Assembly (NCBI RefSeq): GCF_022869005.1
Contig: NZ_JALIEA010000017.1
Coordinates: forward strand, 496,001 to 560,000
Direction of reading: 5' to 3'
DNA: 64,000 nt
DNA from: Corynebacterium kalidii
Lineage (GTDB): Bacteria; Actinomycetota; Actinomycetes; Mycobacteriales; Mycobacteriaceae
Shown piece after piece: positions 42,871 through 50,913 of this stretch (the stretch's first letter is position 1; the number at the start of each line of letters is the position of its first letter). The position numbers and the translations under genes are program-made. The notes beneath the pieces were generated by a model. It saw nothing but the letters and a program-made list of their open reading frames with translations. It ran no database searches and was not told the origin of the DNA.

Positions 42871-43871
42871 GGATCCTGTTCGCCGGCACCCCGGAGCCGG
42901 CTGCCGTGACGCTGGAGTACCTGCTCAACGAATCCGACCACGAGGTCGTCGCCGTGCTGACCCAGCCGGACGCCCGACGCGGCCGCGGCCGCACTCTGCA
43001 CCCGTCGAAGGTCGCCGAGGTCGCCGGGGCCCACGGGGTCCCGGTGCACAAGTTCACCTCCCTGAAGCCCGGCCACGAGGACGCCGCGGAGGTCCGTGAG
43101 ATCCTGCGCGGGTACGCCGCTGACGGTGTCGAGGCGGTGGCCGTGGTGGCCTACGGCCAGATCCTGCCGGGGGATGTGCTGGACATCTTCACCCACGGTT
43201 GGATCAACCTGCACTTCTCCCTGTTGCCGCGGTGGCGTGGTGCGGCGCCGGTGCAGGCCGCGATCGCCGCGGGGGACCAGACGACCGGGGCGACGACGTT
43301 CCGGATCGTCCCGGAGCTGGACGCCGGCCCGGTCACCGGGGAGGTCACCGAGGCCGTGGGGCCCGAGGACACCGCCGACGACCTGCTGACCCGGCTGACC
43401 TACTCCGGGCGGGTACTGCTGGCCGAGACGCTGACGGGCCTGGAGTCCGGCGCGGTGGTGCCGGTGGCGCAGTCGGAGGAGGAGTCGACCTACGCCGCGA
43501 AGATCACCAGTGCCGACGCCCGGGTCGACTGGCGTGCCCCGGCGGCGGTGGTGCAGCGTACGGCGCGGGCACACACCCCGGCACCGGGCCCGTGGACGGT
43601 GCTCGACGGGGAGCGCTACAAGCTTGGGCTGATGCGCGTCACCGACAGTGCCGACAGCACCGACAGCACACCCGCGCTCGCACCCGGCCAGGTGCACGCC
43701 ACGAAGGACGCGGTGTTCGTGGGCGCCGGCGACGGTGTCCTGGAGGTCACCCGGGTCCAGCCGCCGGGCAAGAAGATGATGGCCGCCGCCGACTGGGCCC
43801 GTGGCCGGTCGGACCTGTTCGGCCAGGGGCGTACGGTGGTATTCGACAGCACAGCAGAGGGAGTGTCCTGA
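42867..43871 (+). CDS. fmt: Methionyl-tRNA formyltransferase
   Basis: Formylates initiator Met-tRNA; 334 residues. MRILFAGTPEPAAVTLEYLL starts the formyltransferase domain and LHFSLLPRWRGAAPVQAAI holds the catalytic Asn/His region equivalents. The C-terminal tRNA-binding domain carries an insertion TDSADSTDST (residues 259-268) coded by a 9-bp repeat. The ATG overlaps the def stop. RsmB follows with a TGATG overlap, so def-fmt-rsmB are coupled. Confidence 0.96.
   Translation: MRILFAGTPEPAAVTLEYLLNESDHEVVAVLTQPDARRGRGRTLHPSKVAEVAGAHGVPVHKFTSLKPGHEDAAEVREILRGYAADGVEAVAVVAYGQILPGDVLDIFTHGWINLHFSLLPRWRGAAPVQAAIAAGDQTTGATTFRIVPELDAGPVTGEVTEAVGPEDTADDLLTRLTYSGRVLLAETLTGLESGAVVPVAQSEEESTYAAKITSADARVDWRAPAAVVQRTARAHTPAPGPWTVLDGERYKLGLMRVTDSADSTDSTPALAPGQVHATKDAVFVGAGDGVLEVTRVQPPGKKMMAAADWARGRSDLFGQGRTVVFDSTAEGVS
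43641..43667 (+). repeat. 9-bp tandem repeat inside fmt
   Basis: Units ACCGACAGT, GCCGACAGC and ACCGACAGC code Thr/Ala-Asp-Ser tripeptides. Confidence 0.8.
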
Positions 43872-45391
43872 TGGCGGGTTTCCGCGCACGGTCGACGTCC
43901 GGCGAGCCCGCCAAGGGGCGCCCGGGGCAGAAAGGGACCGCCGGTTACCGGCGGCGCAGTGAGTCGCACCGCAAGGAGCACGAGGACAAGCGCTCGGCCC
44001 GCGGGTCGGGCGACCGGGTGCGCGACGTGATCTTCGGGGTGCTGCGGCAGGTCAGTGCGCAGGACGCCTACGCCAACCTGGTGTTGCCGGGGGCGCTGAA
44101 GTCCGCCGGCCTGTCGGGACGCGACGCCGCGTTCGCCACGGAGCTCACCTACGGCACGTTGCGTGCCCGGGGGCTGTTGGACGCGGTGATTGCCGAGGCC
44201 GCGGGCCGGCCGGTGGGCAAGATCGACGAAACGGTGCTGGATGCCCTGCGTCTGGGCGCCTACCAGATCCTGCGGACCCGGGTGGACGACCATGCAGCGG
44301 TGAACACCACGGTGGAGCTGGTCAAGGCCAACGGTGAGGAGAAGGCCGCCGGGTTCACCAACGGTGTGCTGCGTCGGATCACCCGGTCGTCGCCGCAGGA
44401 GTGGCTGGACACGGTGACCGCCGGGGCGGAGCCGTTGGCGGCGTTGGCGTTGCGCCACGCCCACCCGCTGTGGGTCGCCGAGGTCTTCAACGGTGCCCTC
44501 GGCGGGACGACGGAGTCCCCGGCGGAGGAGCTGGAGGCGGCGTTGGACGCCGACGACCAGCGTCCGCAGGTGCACCTGGCGGCGCGGCCGGGCCAGATCT
44601 CCGCCGAGGAGCTGGCCCTGGTCACCGGCGGCGAGGAGGGCCGGTGGTCGCCGTACGCGGTGTACCTGCCCGAGGGTGATCCGGGCACGCTCGAGCCGGT
44701 GCAGGAGGGCCTGGCGTCGGTGCAGGACGAGGGCAGTCTGCTCATCGCCCTGGCCCTGTTGCGTGCCGCCGTGGACGGCGACCGGGGCCGGTGGCTGGAC
44801 CTGTGCGCGGGTCCCGGTGGCAAGACGGCGTTCCTGGCGTCGTGGGCCATGGGCGACGGTGCCCGGGTGGATGCGGTGGAGCCGGCGGAGCACCGTGCCG
44901 AGCTCGTGCGGACGGCCACCCGCGGTCTGCCGGTGACGGTGCACGTGGGTGACGGCCGCGAGCTGTCCGGGATCCAGGGGTTGGACGTGCCGGCCGGCGA
45001 CCGGCCGGGGTATGACCGGGTGCTGGTCGACGCCCCGTGCACGGGTCTGGGTGCGCTGCGTCGGCGCCCGGAGGCACGTTGGCGCAAGGACGCCGCCGAT
45101 GTCGCGCCGCTGGTGTCGTTGCAGCGCGACCTGCTGCGTTCGGCGCTGGCGGCGACGGCGCCGGGCGGGGTCACGGTCTACTCGACCTGTTCGCCGCACC
45201 CGGCGGAGACCACGGAGGTGGTGCGCGCGGTGGCCGAGGAGACCGGTGCGGTGATCGAGGACGCCACGGCGTTGTTCCCGGAGCTCACCGGTGTCGACGG
45301 CCCGTTCGTCCAGTTGTGGCCGCACCGCCACGGCACGGACGCGATGTTCTTCGCCGTGCTTCGCCGGCCTGTGCCGACAGCGACCGGCTAG
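43871..45391 (+). CDS. rsmB: 16S rRNA (cytosine-5) methyltransferase RsmB (Sun)
   Basis: SAM-dependent RNA methyltransferase, 506 residues. After a basic, low-complexity N-terminus of about 45 residues comes the NusB-like RNA-binding domain (VRDVIFGVLRQVSAQDAYAN), then the methyltransferase domain with LDLCAGPGGKTA (SAM), VDAPCTGLGALRRRPEARW (first Cys) and YSTCSPHPAET (catalytic Cys). The TAG stop starts the rpe -10 box. Confidence 0.94.
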   Translation: MAGFRARSTSGEPAKGRPGQKGTAGYRRRSESHRKEHEDKRSARGSGDRVRDVIFGVLRQVSAQDAYANLVLPGALKSAGLSGRDAAFATELTYGTLRARGLLDAVIAEAAGRPVGKIDETVLDALRLGAYQILRTRVDDHAAVNTTVELVKANGEEKAAGFTNGVLRRITRSSPQEWLDTVTAGAEPLAALALRHAHPLWVAEVFNGALGGTTESPAEELEAALDADDQRPQVHLAARPGQISAEELALVTGGEEGRWSPYAVYLPEGDPGTLEPVQEGLASVQDEGSLLIALALLRAAVDGDRGRWLDLCAGPGGKTAFLASWAMGDGARVDAVEPAEHRAELVRTATRGLPVTVHVGDGRELSGIQGLDVPAGDRPGYDRVLVDAPCTGLGALRRRPEARWRKDAADVAPLVSLQRDLLRSALAATAPGGVTVYSTCSPHPAETTEVVRAVAEETGAVIEDATALFPELTGVDGPFVQLWPHRHGTDAMFFAVLRRPVPTATG

Positions 45392-45394
45392 AAT
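45389..45394 (+). promoter_or_regulatory. rpe leaderless promoter, -10 TAGAAT over the rsmB stop
   Basis: TAGAAT begins with the rsmB TAG stop and ends 7 nt before the rpe ATG (45402). No SD is seen. Confidence 0.55.
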
Positions 45395-45401
45395 CGCGGG
45401 C

Positions 45402-46088
45402 ATGAGTTCCGCACGCCGAGCACCGCTGATCGCCCCGTCCATCCTCGCCGCCGATTTCGCCGACCTCCGGGGCAGTATCGCCCTGGTGCCGGGGGCGGAC
45501 TGGCTGCACATCGACGTGATGGACGGCCATTTCGTGCCGAACCTGAGTTTCGGGCTGCCGGTGGCCGAGGCGGTGCGCCGGTCCACGGACACGTTCCTGG
45601 ACGTGCACCTGATGATCGAGGACCCGGCCCGGTGGGCGCCGGACTACGCCGCGTTCGGCAACGTGACCTTCCACCTGGAGGCGGTGGAGGACGTCGACGC
45701 CGCGGTCGCACTGGCCACCACGCTGCGGGAGGCGGGGACGAAGGCCGGGGTGAGTGTGAAGCCGGGGACCCCGGTGGAGCCGCTGCTGGACCACCTCGAC
45801 GCGTTCGACACGGTGCTGGTGATGAGTGTGGAGCCGGGCTTCGGCGGGCAGTCGTTCATGCCGGAGGTGCTGGACAAGGTCCGTGCGTTGCGCGCCCGGA
45901 TCGACGCCGACGGGCTGGGGACGCTCGTGGAGATCGACGGCGGCATCGGCCCGGACACGGTAGGGGTCAGTGCCGAGGCGGGGGTGGACGTGTTCGTCGC
46001 CGGATCGAGCGTTTTCGGTGCGGAGAAGCCGGAGGCGCGTGTCACCGAATTGCGCACCACCGCGGCAGCGGCCGTCGCCGGGGCATGA
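45402..46088 (+). CDS. rpe: Ribulose-phosphate 3-epimerase
   Basis: TIM-barrel epimerase of the pentose phosphate pathway, 228 residues. Motifs: LIAPSILAADFADL, WLHIDVMDGHFVPNLSFG with metal His/Asp, DVHLMIEDP, VMSVEPGFGGQSFMP and EIDGGIGPDT. It yields ribulose 5-phosphate, a riboflavin precursor, and overlaps ribD by ATGA. Confidence 0.97.
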   Translation: MSSARRAPLIAPSILAADFADLRGSIALVPGADWLHIDVMDGHFVPNLSFGLPVAEAVRRSTDTFLDVHLMIEDPARWAPDYAAFGNVTFHLEAVEDVDAAVALATTLREAGTKAGVSVKPGTPVEPLLDHLDAFDTVLVMSVEPGFGGQSFMPEVLDKVRALRARIDADGLGTLVEIDGGIGPDTVGVSAEAGVDVFVAGSSVFGAEKPEARVTELRTTAAAAVAGA

Positions 46089-47173
46089 CGGCGGCGGCAC
46101 TGCTGCCTCTGCTCACCGCGGCGGGGGTCGGTCGGGACGAGGCCGGGGCCCTCGCGGACGCGGTACTCGAGGCGGACGCGGCCGGCCACAGGGTGCGGGG
46201 GACGACCTCGCCGAATCCTCCGGTGGGTGCGGTGGTCCTCGACGCCCACGGCACGGTGGCCGGTGTCGGTGCGACGAATCCGCCGGGCGGTGCCCACGCC
46301 GAGGTCGTGGCCCTGGCGGAGGCGGGGGAGCGGGCCCGGGGTGGCACGGCTGTCGTCACCCTGGAGCCGTGCAACCACACCGGTCGGACCGGTCCGTGCA
46401 GCCAGGCGTTGCTGGAGGCGGGGATCAGCCGGGTGGTGTACGTCTTCGCCGACCCGGGGGATGCCGAGGGTGGCGGGGCCGGGTACCTGCGGGCCCGTGG
46501 GGTGGAGGTCGTCGGCCCGTTGCTGCAGGACGGTGACCTCCCGGTGGGGATGCCGGTGTTCAGTGTGGAGCCGTGGCTGGTGTCGCGCCGGCTGGGGCGT
46601 CCGCATGTCACGCTGAAGTACGCGGCCACGATGGACGGTTTCGCCGCGGCGACGGACGGGTCCTCGCAGTGGATCACCGGGAAGCCGGCGCGTGCCCGGG
46701 TGCACCTGGACCGTTCCCGGCGGGACGCGGTCGTGGTGGGCACGGGCACGGTGGCGGCGGACGATCCGCGGCTCACGGCCCGGCGGCCGGACGGCAGCCT
46801 CTACGACCACCAGCCGTTGCGTGTGGTGGTGGGCCTGACCGGTCTCCCGGGGCAGGCGGCGATCCACCCGGCGGTGCATGTGCCGACCCGTGACCTGGAG
46901 GTCGTGCTCGACGAGCTTGCGGCCAGGGGTGTGGTGGACGTACTCGTGGAGGGTGGCCCGCATCTGGCGGCGGCGTTCATCGCCGCCGGCCTTGTCCACG
47001 CGGTGGAGGCGTACACCGCTCCGGCGTTGCTGGGCGCGGGTCTTCCTGCGGTGGTGGCCGGCCCGGGAACGACCACGACGATGGCTGGTATCCAGCGGTT
47101 CACGTTGAGGTCGGCAGAGACCATCGGCGGGGACGTGCTGACCGTGACGACGCGGGCGTGCAATCCACGTTAA
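46085..47173 (+). CDS. ribD: Bifunctional riboflavin biosynthesis deaminase/reductase
   Basis: Deaminates and reduces the pyrimidine intermediate of riboflavin synthesis; 362 residues. The deaminase zinc site is GGAHAEVVAL and EPCNHTGRTGPCSQAL. The reductase domain starts near RPHVTLKYAATMDGF, with QWITGKPARARVH and VEGGPHLAAAF. The ATG overlaps the rpe stop by 4 bp; the frame is open upstream in rpe but that is shadow. RibE lies 678 bp away, past a lower-GC stretch. Confidence 0.95.
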   Translation: MTAAALLPLLTAAGVGRDEAGALADAVLEADAAGHRVRGTTSPNPPVGAVVLDAHGTVAGVGATNPPGGAHAEVVALAEAGERARGGTAVVTLEPCNHTGRTGPCSQALLEAGISRVVYVFADPGDAEGGGAGYLRARGVEVVGPLLQDGDLPVGMPVFSVEPWLVSRRLGRPHVTLKYAATMDGFAAATDGSSQWITGKPARARVHLDRSRRDAVVVGTGTVAADDPRLTARRPDGSLYDHQPLRVVVGLTGLPGQAAIHPAVHVPTRDLEVVLDELAARGVVDVLVEGGPHLAAAFIAAGLVHAVEAYTAPALLGAGLPAVVAGPGTTTTMAGIQRFTLRSAETIGGDVLTVTTRACNPR

Positions 47174-47837
47174 GGTGCCGACGAGGGGCGGAGTTTCTGT
47201 TGATTTTTATGAATCGGAACGGGTTAGTTATCACGTTTCTATACTGATGAAGGGTCAACATAGTTGCCAAGCAGCGCCGATCTGGACGTTAAAGGTCCCG
47301 GCCTATCCGTCAAATGCAGTAGAAACGCATTGCCTACCCGGTCTGTGATTGTGAGGCTCATTGGCCTGAATGCTGACGACCTCCGTCGATTGCGCTTTTC
47401 CACTCAGAGAACACCTACGGATCCAGTAGCTGGGACCCTCGTTATCCCTGAGCCGTGCCGGCCCCCTGAACGGACCGTGGTCGGTGGTGGAGACCCGGCC
47501 ACTACCACCGCCCGCGGCCCAGTCGGATCGGCACGGGACAAGTCGGAGAATCCTGGCTAGCTCGGCGTCCACGCCGACCATCCTGACCATGTGACCCGCG
47601 CGGCCGGCGAACGGCAGATTGATCACGGCGCTCGACCAACAACACCACCGGTGCCAACGGCGTGCAGCTCTCCGGCGCCCTCCAGGAAGGGCAGATCTGG
47701 CCCGGGATGAAGTTCCGCCGTATGCCTCCCGGCCGGGCGCAATGGCTTGACCGGTCGCGTGTGGCCCGTGTGGTCCAGGTCGCGCACAGCCCCGGGCAGT
47801 GACGTGCCCCGCTGTACATCGGGGCGCCGTCCTGCCC
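47174..47837. other. Lower-GC, largely non-coding stretch splitting the rib genes
   Basis: About 660 bp without a convincing gene. The first 280 bp (to about 47455) are clearly richer in A and T than the surrounding genes. A TATACT box stands at 47240-47245. Short frames exist on both strands (plus 47264-47560, minus 47303-47626) but lack SDs or recognised domains. An imperfect GGTGGTGG/CCACTACC hairpin is near 47483-47508. I could not find the conserved core of an FMN riboswitch. Confidence 0.55.
47623..47802 (+). pseudogene. Possible 3' remnant of an unknown gene
   Basis: An open frame without a start codon follows a stop at 47620 and codes about 59 residues ending at TGA 47800. It has normal-looking codon use and a protein-like sequence (GVQLSGALQEGQIWPGMKF, then DRSRVARVVQVAHSPGQ). 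I do not recognise the family. It reads like the C-terminal end of a gene whose 5' part was deleted or frameshifted. Confidence 0.4.
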
Positions 47838-47843
47838 TAGACT
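47838..47843 (+). promoter_or_regulatory. ribE leaderless promoter, -10 TAGACT
   Basis: TAGACT ends 8 nt before the ribE ATG (47852); no SD. This gives ribE-ribBA-ribH their own promoter. Confidence 0.6.
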
Positions 47844-47851
47844 GAACACTT

Positions 47852-48487
47852 ATGTTCACCGGAATCGTCGAGGAGACGGGCACGGTCGCCGAGGTCGACG
47901 GCACCGCAGACGCCCAGCGTATCCGCATCTCCTGCAACCACGTGGTGCAGGACGCCACCCACGGGGCCTCCATCTCCGTCAACGGGGTGTGCCTCACCGT
48001 CACAGAGTTCGACAACACCGGCTTCTGGGCCGACTGCATGAAGGTCACGCTCGACTACACGGCCCTGGGGTCCGCACGCCCCGGGGACCGGGTCAACCTC
48101 GAGCGCGCCACCCCGGCCGGCGGGCGCCTGGGCGGCCACATCGTCCAGGGACACGTCGACGGCACCGCGACACTGGTGTCCCGCACCCGGGGCAGCGAGT
48201 GGGAGGTCTTCCGCTTCACCCTCGCCGACGGAGACAATTCCGCCGACAGTGCCGGTCTGGCCCGCTACATCGCGAAGAAGGGCAGCATCGCCGTCAACGG
48301 GGTCTCGCTCACCGTCGCCGAGGTCGGGCCCGTCACCGACCCGTGGTTCGAGGTCTCGCTGATCCCCACCACCCTCACCGACACCATGCTCGGCGACCTC
48401 GCCGCCGGCGACACCGTCAATATCGAGTGCGATGTCCTGGCCAAGTACCTTGACCGGCTCGCCCAGGCAGAAGGAGACGCCCAGTGA
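47852..48487 (+). CDS. ribE: Riboflavin synthase
   Basis: Dismutates lumazine to riboflavin; 211 residues with two similar lumazine-binding halves. [12 protein letters not shown] opens the first, [13 protein letters not shown] its core; [12 protein letters not shown] opens the second, [15 protein letters not shown] its core. The duplication is complete. Overlaps ribBA by GTGA. Confidence 0.96.
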   Translation: MFTGIVEETGTVAEVDGTADAQRIRISCNHVVQDATHGASISVNGVCLTVTEFDNTGFWADCMKVTLDYTALGSARPGDRVNLERATPAGGRLGGHIVQGHVDGTATLVSRTRGSEWEVFRFTLADGDNSADSAGLARYIAKKGSIAVNGVSLTVAEVGPVTDPWFEVSLIPTTLTDTMLGDLAAGDTVNIECDVLAKYLDRLAQAEGDAQ

Positions 48488-49761
48488 GCGACCTCAACGA
48501 CACCACCCGTCCCGCCGGCGACCGGGTCAGCCTGCTCGACCCCGTCGAGGACGCCATCACCGACATCGCCGCCGGCAAGCCGGTCGTCGTCGTCGACGAC
48601 GAGGACCGGGAGAACGAGGGCGACATCATCTTCGCCGCGGAGATGGCCACCCCGGAGACCGTCGCCTTCACCGTCCGGCACTCCTCCGGCTACATCTGCG
48701 CCGCCATTCCCGACGACGAGGCCGACCGGCTCGGGCTGCCGCCGATGGTCGCCCGCAACGAGGACGTCCGCGGCACCGCCTACACCGTCACCGTCGACGC
48801 CGCCGAGGGCATCACCACCGGTATCAGCGCCACCGACCGTGCCCGCACCCTGCGCCTGCTCGCCGACCCGACGGCCACCCGCGAGTCCTTCAACCGCCCC
48901 GGCCACGTCGTCCCGCTGCGGGCGAAGAAGGGCGGCGTGCTCCAGCGCGGCGGCCACACCGAGGCCTCGGTGGACCTCGCCCGCGCCGCCGGACTACGTC
49001 CCGCCGGTGTGCTGTGCGAGGTCGTCTCCGAGGACGACCCCACCGGCATGGCCCGGCTGCCCGAACTGCGCCGGTTCTGCGACGAACACGGCCTGTCACT
49101 GATCTCCATCGAGCAGCTCGCCGAATGGCGCCGGGTGCACACCCCGGTGGTCACCCGCAGCGTGGAGGCACGCCTGCCCACCCGCTTCGGCAACTTCCAC
49201 ACCGTGGCCTACAGCGGCCTGGTCGACGGCGTCGAGCACGTCGCCCTCGTCGCCGGTGACGTACGGGCCGACAACGGCGAGGACGTGCTGGTGCGCATCC
49301 ACTCCGAATGCCTCACCGGCGACATCTTCGGCTCACTGCGGTGCGACTGCGGTGAACAGCTCGCCGCCTCCCTCGACCGGATCACCGAGGCGGGCCGCGG
49401 GGTGCTGGTGTACCTGCGCGGCCAGGAGGGCCGCGGTATCGGCCTGGTGCCCAAGCTCAAGGCCTACAACCTGCAGGACAACGGCATGGACACCGTCGAC
49501 GCCAACACCGCCCAGGGCCTGCCGGTGGACTCGCGCGAGTACAGTGCCGCCGCGCAGATCCTGCGCGACCTCGGGGTCACCTCGGTGGCCCTGCTGTCCA
49601 ACAACCCGGGCAAGCGGCTTGACCTGGAGCGCCACGGCATCCCGGTGACCCGCCGGGTGCCGGTGGAGCTGCCCGCCAACCCGGAGAACGAGGCCTACCT
49701 GCGCACCAAGCGTGACCGGATGGGCCACCAGATCGACTCACTGACCCCCGCGGCACCCTGA
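48484..49761 (+). CDS. ribBA: Bifunctional DHBP synthase / GTP cyclohydrolase II
   Basis: Supplies both riboflavin precursors; 425 residues. The N-terminal RibB domain contains [20 protein letters not shown] and [20 protein letters not shown]. The C-terminal RibA domain has [20 protein letters not shown] with three zinc cysteines, and [18 protein letters not shown] start overlapping ribE. RibH follows after 26 bp. Confidence 0.96.
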   Translation: MSDLNDTTRPAGDRVSLLDPVEDAITDIAAGKPVVVVDDEDRENEGDIIFAAEMATPETVAFTVRHSSGYICAAIPDDEADRLGLPPMVARNEDVRGTAYTVTVDAAEGITTGISATDRARTLRLLADPTATRESFNRPGHVVPLRAKKGGVLQRGGHTEASVDLARAAGLRPAGVLCEVVSEDDPTGMARLPELRRFCDEHGLSLISIEQLAEWRRVHTPVVTRSVEARLPTRFGNFHTVAYSGLVDGVEHVALVAGDVRADNGEDVLVRIHSECLTGDIFGSLRCDCGEQLAASLDRITEAGRGVLVYLRGQEGRGIGLVPKLKAYNLQDNGMDTVDANTAQGLPVDSREYSAAAQILRDLGVTSVALLSNNPGKRLDLERHGIPVTRRVPVELPANPENEAYLRTKRDRMGHQIDSLTPAAP

Positions 49762-49787
49762 CACCCGCACCCTGAGAAGGAGACACC

Positions 49788-50270
49788 ATGCCCTCGGACG
49801 GACTCGCCGACATCACCCTCACCCGTGACTCCGGTGCCGGATACCGCGTCGCCGTGGTCACCGCGTCCTGGAACGCGGAGATCACCGACCGGCTGCACGA
49901 CCACGCCGTCTCCGCGCTGCGCGACGCCGGCGCCTACGTCGGCCAGTGGCGGGTCGCCGGGGCGGTCGAACTGCCGGTCGTCGCCGCGGAGGCGGCGAAG
50001 AACTTCGACGCCGTCGTCGCCAACGGCTGCGTGATCCGTGGGGAGACCGCCCACTTCGACCACGTCTGCAACGCCGTGACCTACGGGCTGACCCGGGTGT
50101 CGCTCGACTCCGGCAAGCCCGTCGGCAACGGTGTGCTCACCGTGGAGAACCAGGAGCAGGCCGTCGCCCGGTCCGGCGGCGAGGGGGCCCTGGAGGACAA
50201 GGGCGCCGACGCCGCCCGCGCCGCCCTGCACTCCCTGCTGGTGCTGCGGGACATCCGCTCGGCACGGTAG
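49788..50270 (+). CDS. ribH: 6,7-Dimethyl-8-ribityllumazine synthase
   Basis: Penultimate enzyme of riboflavin synthesis, 160 residues, forming icosahedral or pentameric shells in the family. Motifs VAVVTASWNAEITDRL, GAVELPVVAAEAAK and NGCVIRGETAHFDHVC (catalytic His). SD AAGGAG with a 5-nt spacer. Last gene of the rib unit. Confidence 0.96.
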   Translation: MPSDGLADITLTRDSGAGYRVAVVTASWNAEITDRLHDHAVSALRDAGAYVGQWRVAGAVELPVVAAEAAKNFDAVVANGCVIRGETAHFDHVCNAVTYGLTRVSLDSGKPVGNGVLTVENQEQAVARSGGEGALEDKGADAARAALHSLLVLRDIRSAR

Positions 50271-50337
50271 GGGTCTCAGGGGTGCCCGCACCGTCCCCGT
50301 TCCGCCGTATGGTTTCGCCGTCGTCGAACGGCGGGGG

Positions 50338-50343
50338 TAGGCT
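50338..50343 (+). promoter_or_regulatory. Leaderless promoter of the PH-domain gene, -10 TAGGCT
   Basis: TAGGCT ends 8 nt before the GTG at 50352. The context TAGGCTGGTGA is the same as at the coaBC promoter. Confidence 0.6.
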
Positions 50344-50351
50344 GGTGAGCC

Positions 50352-50894
50352 GTGAGCAGCTCTGAATCAGTGTCCAAGACCGCCGAGTCCGTCGCCGGAC
50401 AGGACGCCGCTCCGGCGCCCGTCAGCGCACACCAGGGCACGGGGAGGCAGCAGGGCGAGTGGCTGCTGACCGTCACCTCCACCAGCCTGCGGTGGTGGGC
50501 GGTCATCGGCGCCGTGGTGGTCATGGCCGTGCACGTCTTCATGGCGGTCGTCTCCGGTGTGGGGGACACCGGCGCCACCGTCAGCACCGTCGACCAGTGG
50601 TCCTTCATCGGCATCGGGGTGATCATCTCCGGTGTCGTGCTGATGCTGCTGCGCCCCCGGGTGCGCGTCAACGAGGACGGGGTCGAGGTACGCAACATCT
50701 TCGGCGCCCAGTTCTACCGCTGGTCGATCATCCACGGCCTCTCGTTCCCCCGTAACGCCCGCTGGGCGCGGCTGGAACTGCCGGACTTCGAGTTCGTCCC
50801 CATGATGGCCTTCCAGGTCGCCGACAAGTCCACGATCGCCGCGAAGGTGGAGGAGTTCCGCGTCCTGGAGGACCGTTACATGCCCGACGAGTAG
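50352..50894 (+). CDS. PH-domain membrane protein
   Basis: Actinobacterial PH-domain-containing protein, 180 residues, unknown role. An N-terminal Ala/Ser-rich region of about 35 residues precedes two membrane helices (about 48-72 [20 protein letters not shown]; 83-102 [16 protein letters not shown]). The PH-like domain follows, with [19 protein letters not shown] and [20 protein letters not shown]. Start GTG without SD, predicted leaderless. Placement between ribH and uvrC is conserved in Corynebacterium as far as I know. Confidence 0.82.
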   Translation: MSSSESVSKTAESVAGQDAAPAPVSAHQGTGRQQGEWLLTVTSTSLRWWAVIGAVVVMAVHVFMAVVSGVGDTGATVSTVDQWSFIGIGVIISGVVLMLLRPRVRVNEDGVEVRNIFGAQFYRWSIIHGLSFPRNARWARLELPDFEFVPMMAFQVADKSTIAAKVEEFRVLEDRYMPDE

Positions 50895-50899
50895 GAGGG

Positions 50900-50905
50900 T
50901 AGGCT
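50900..50905 (+). promoter_or_regulatory. uvrC leaderless promoter, -10 TAGGCT
   Basis: TAGGCT ends 8 nt before the uvrC ATG (50914), just after the upstream stop. No well-placed SD. Confidence 0.55.
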
Positions 50906-50913
50906 TCGAGTTC

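Noticed and set aside
47303..47626. 107-codon minus-strand ORF in the ribD-ribE gap
   Set aside because: No SD, mixed codon use and no recognised domain; kept only as part of the remnant region.
47174..47851. FMN riboswitch before ribE
   Set aside because: The conserved RFN core segments could not be found, and the ribE promoter is predicted to be leaderless.
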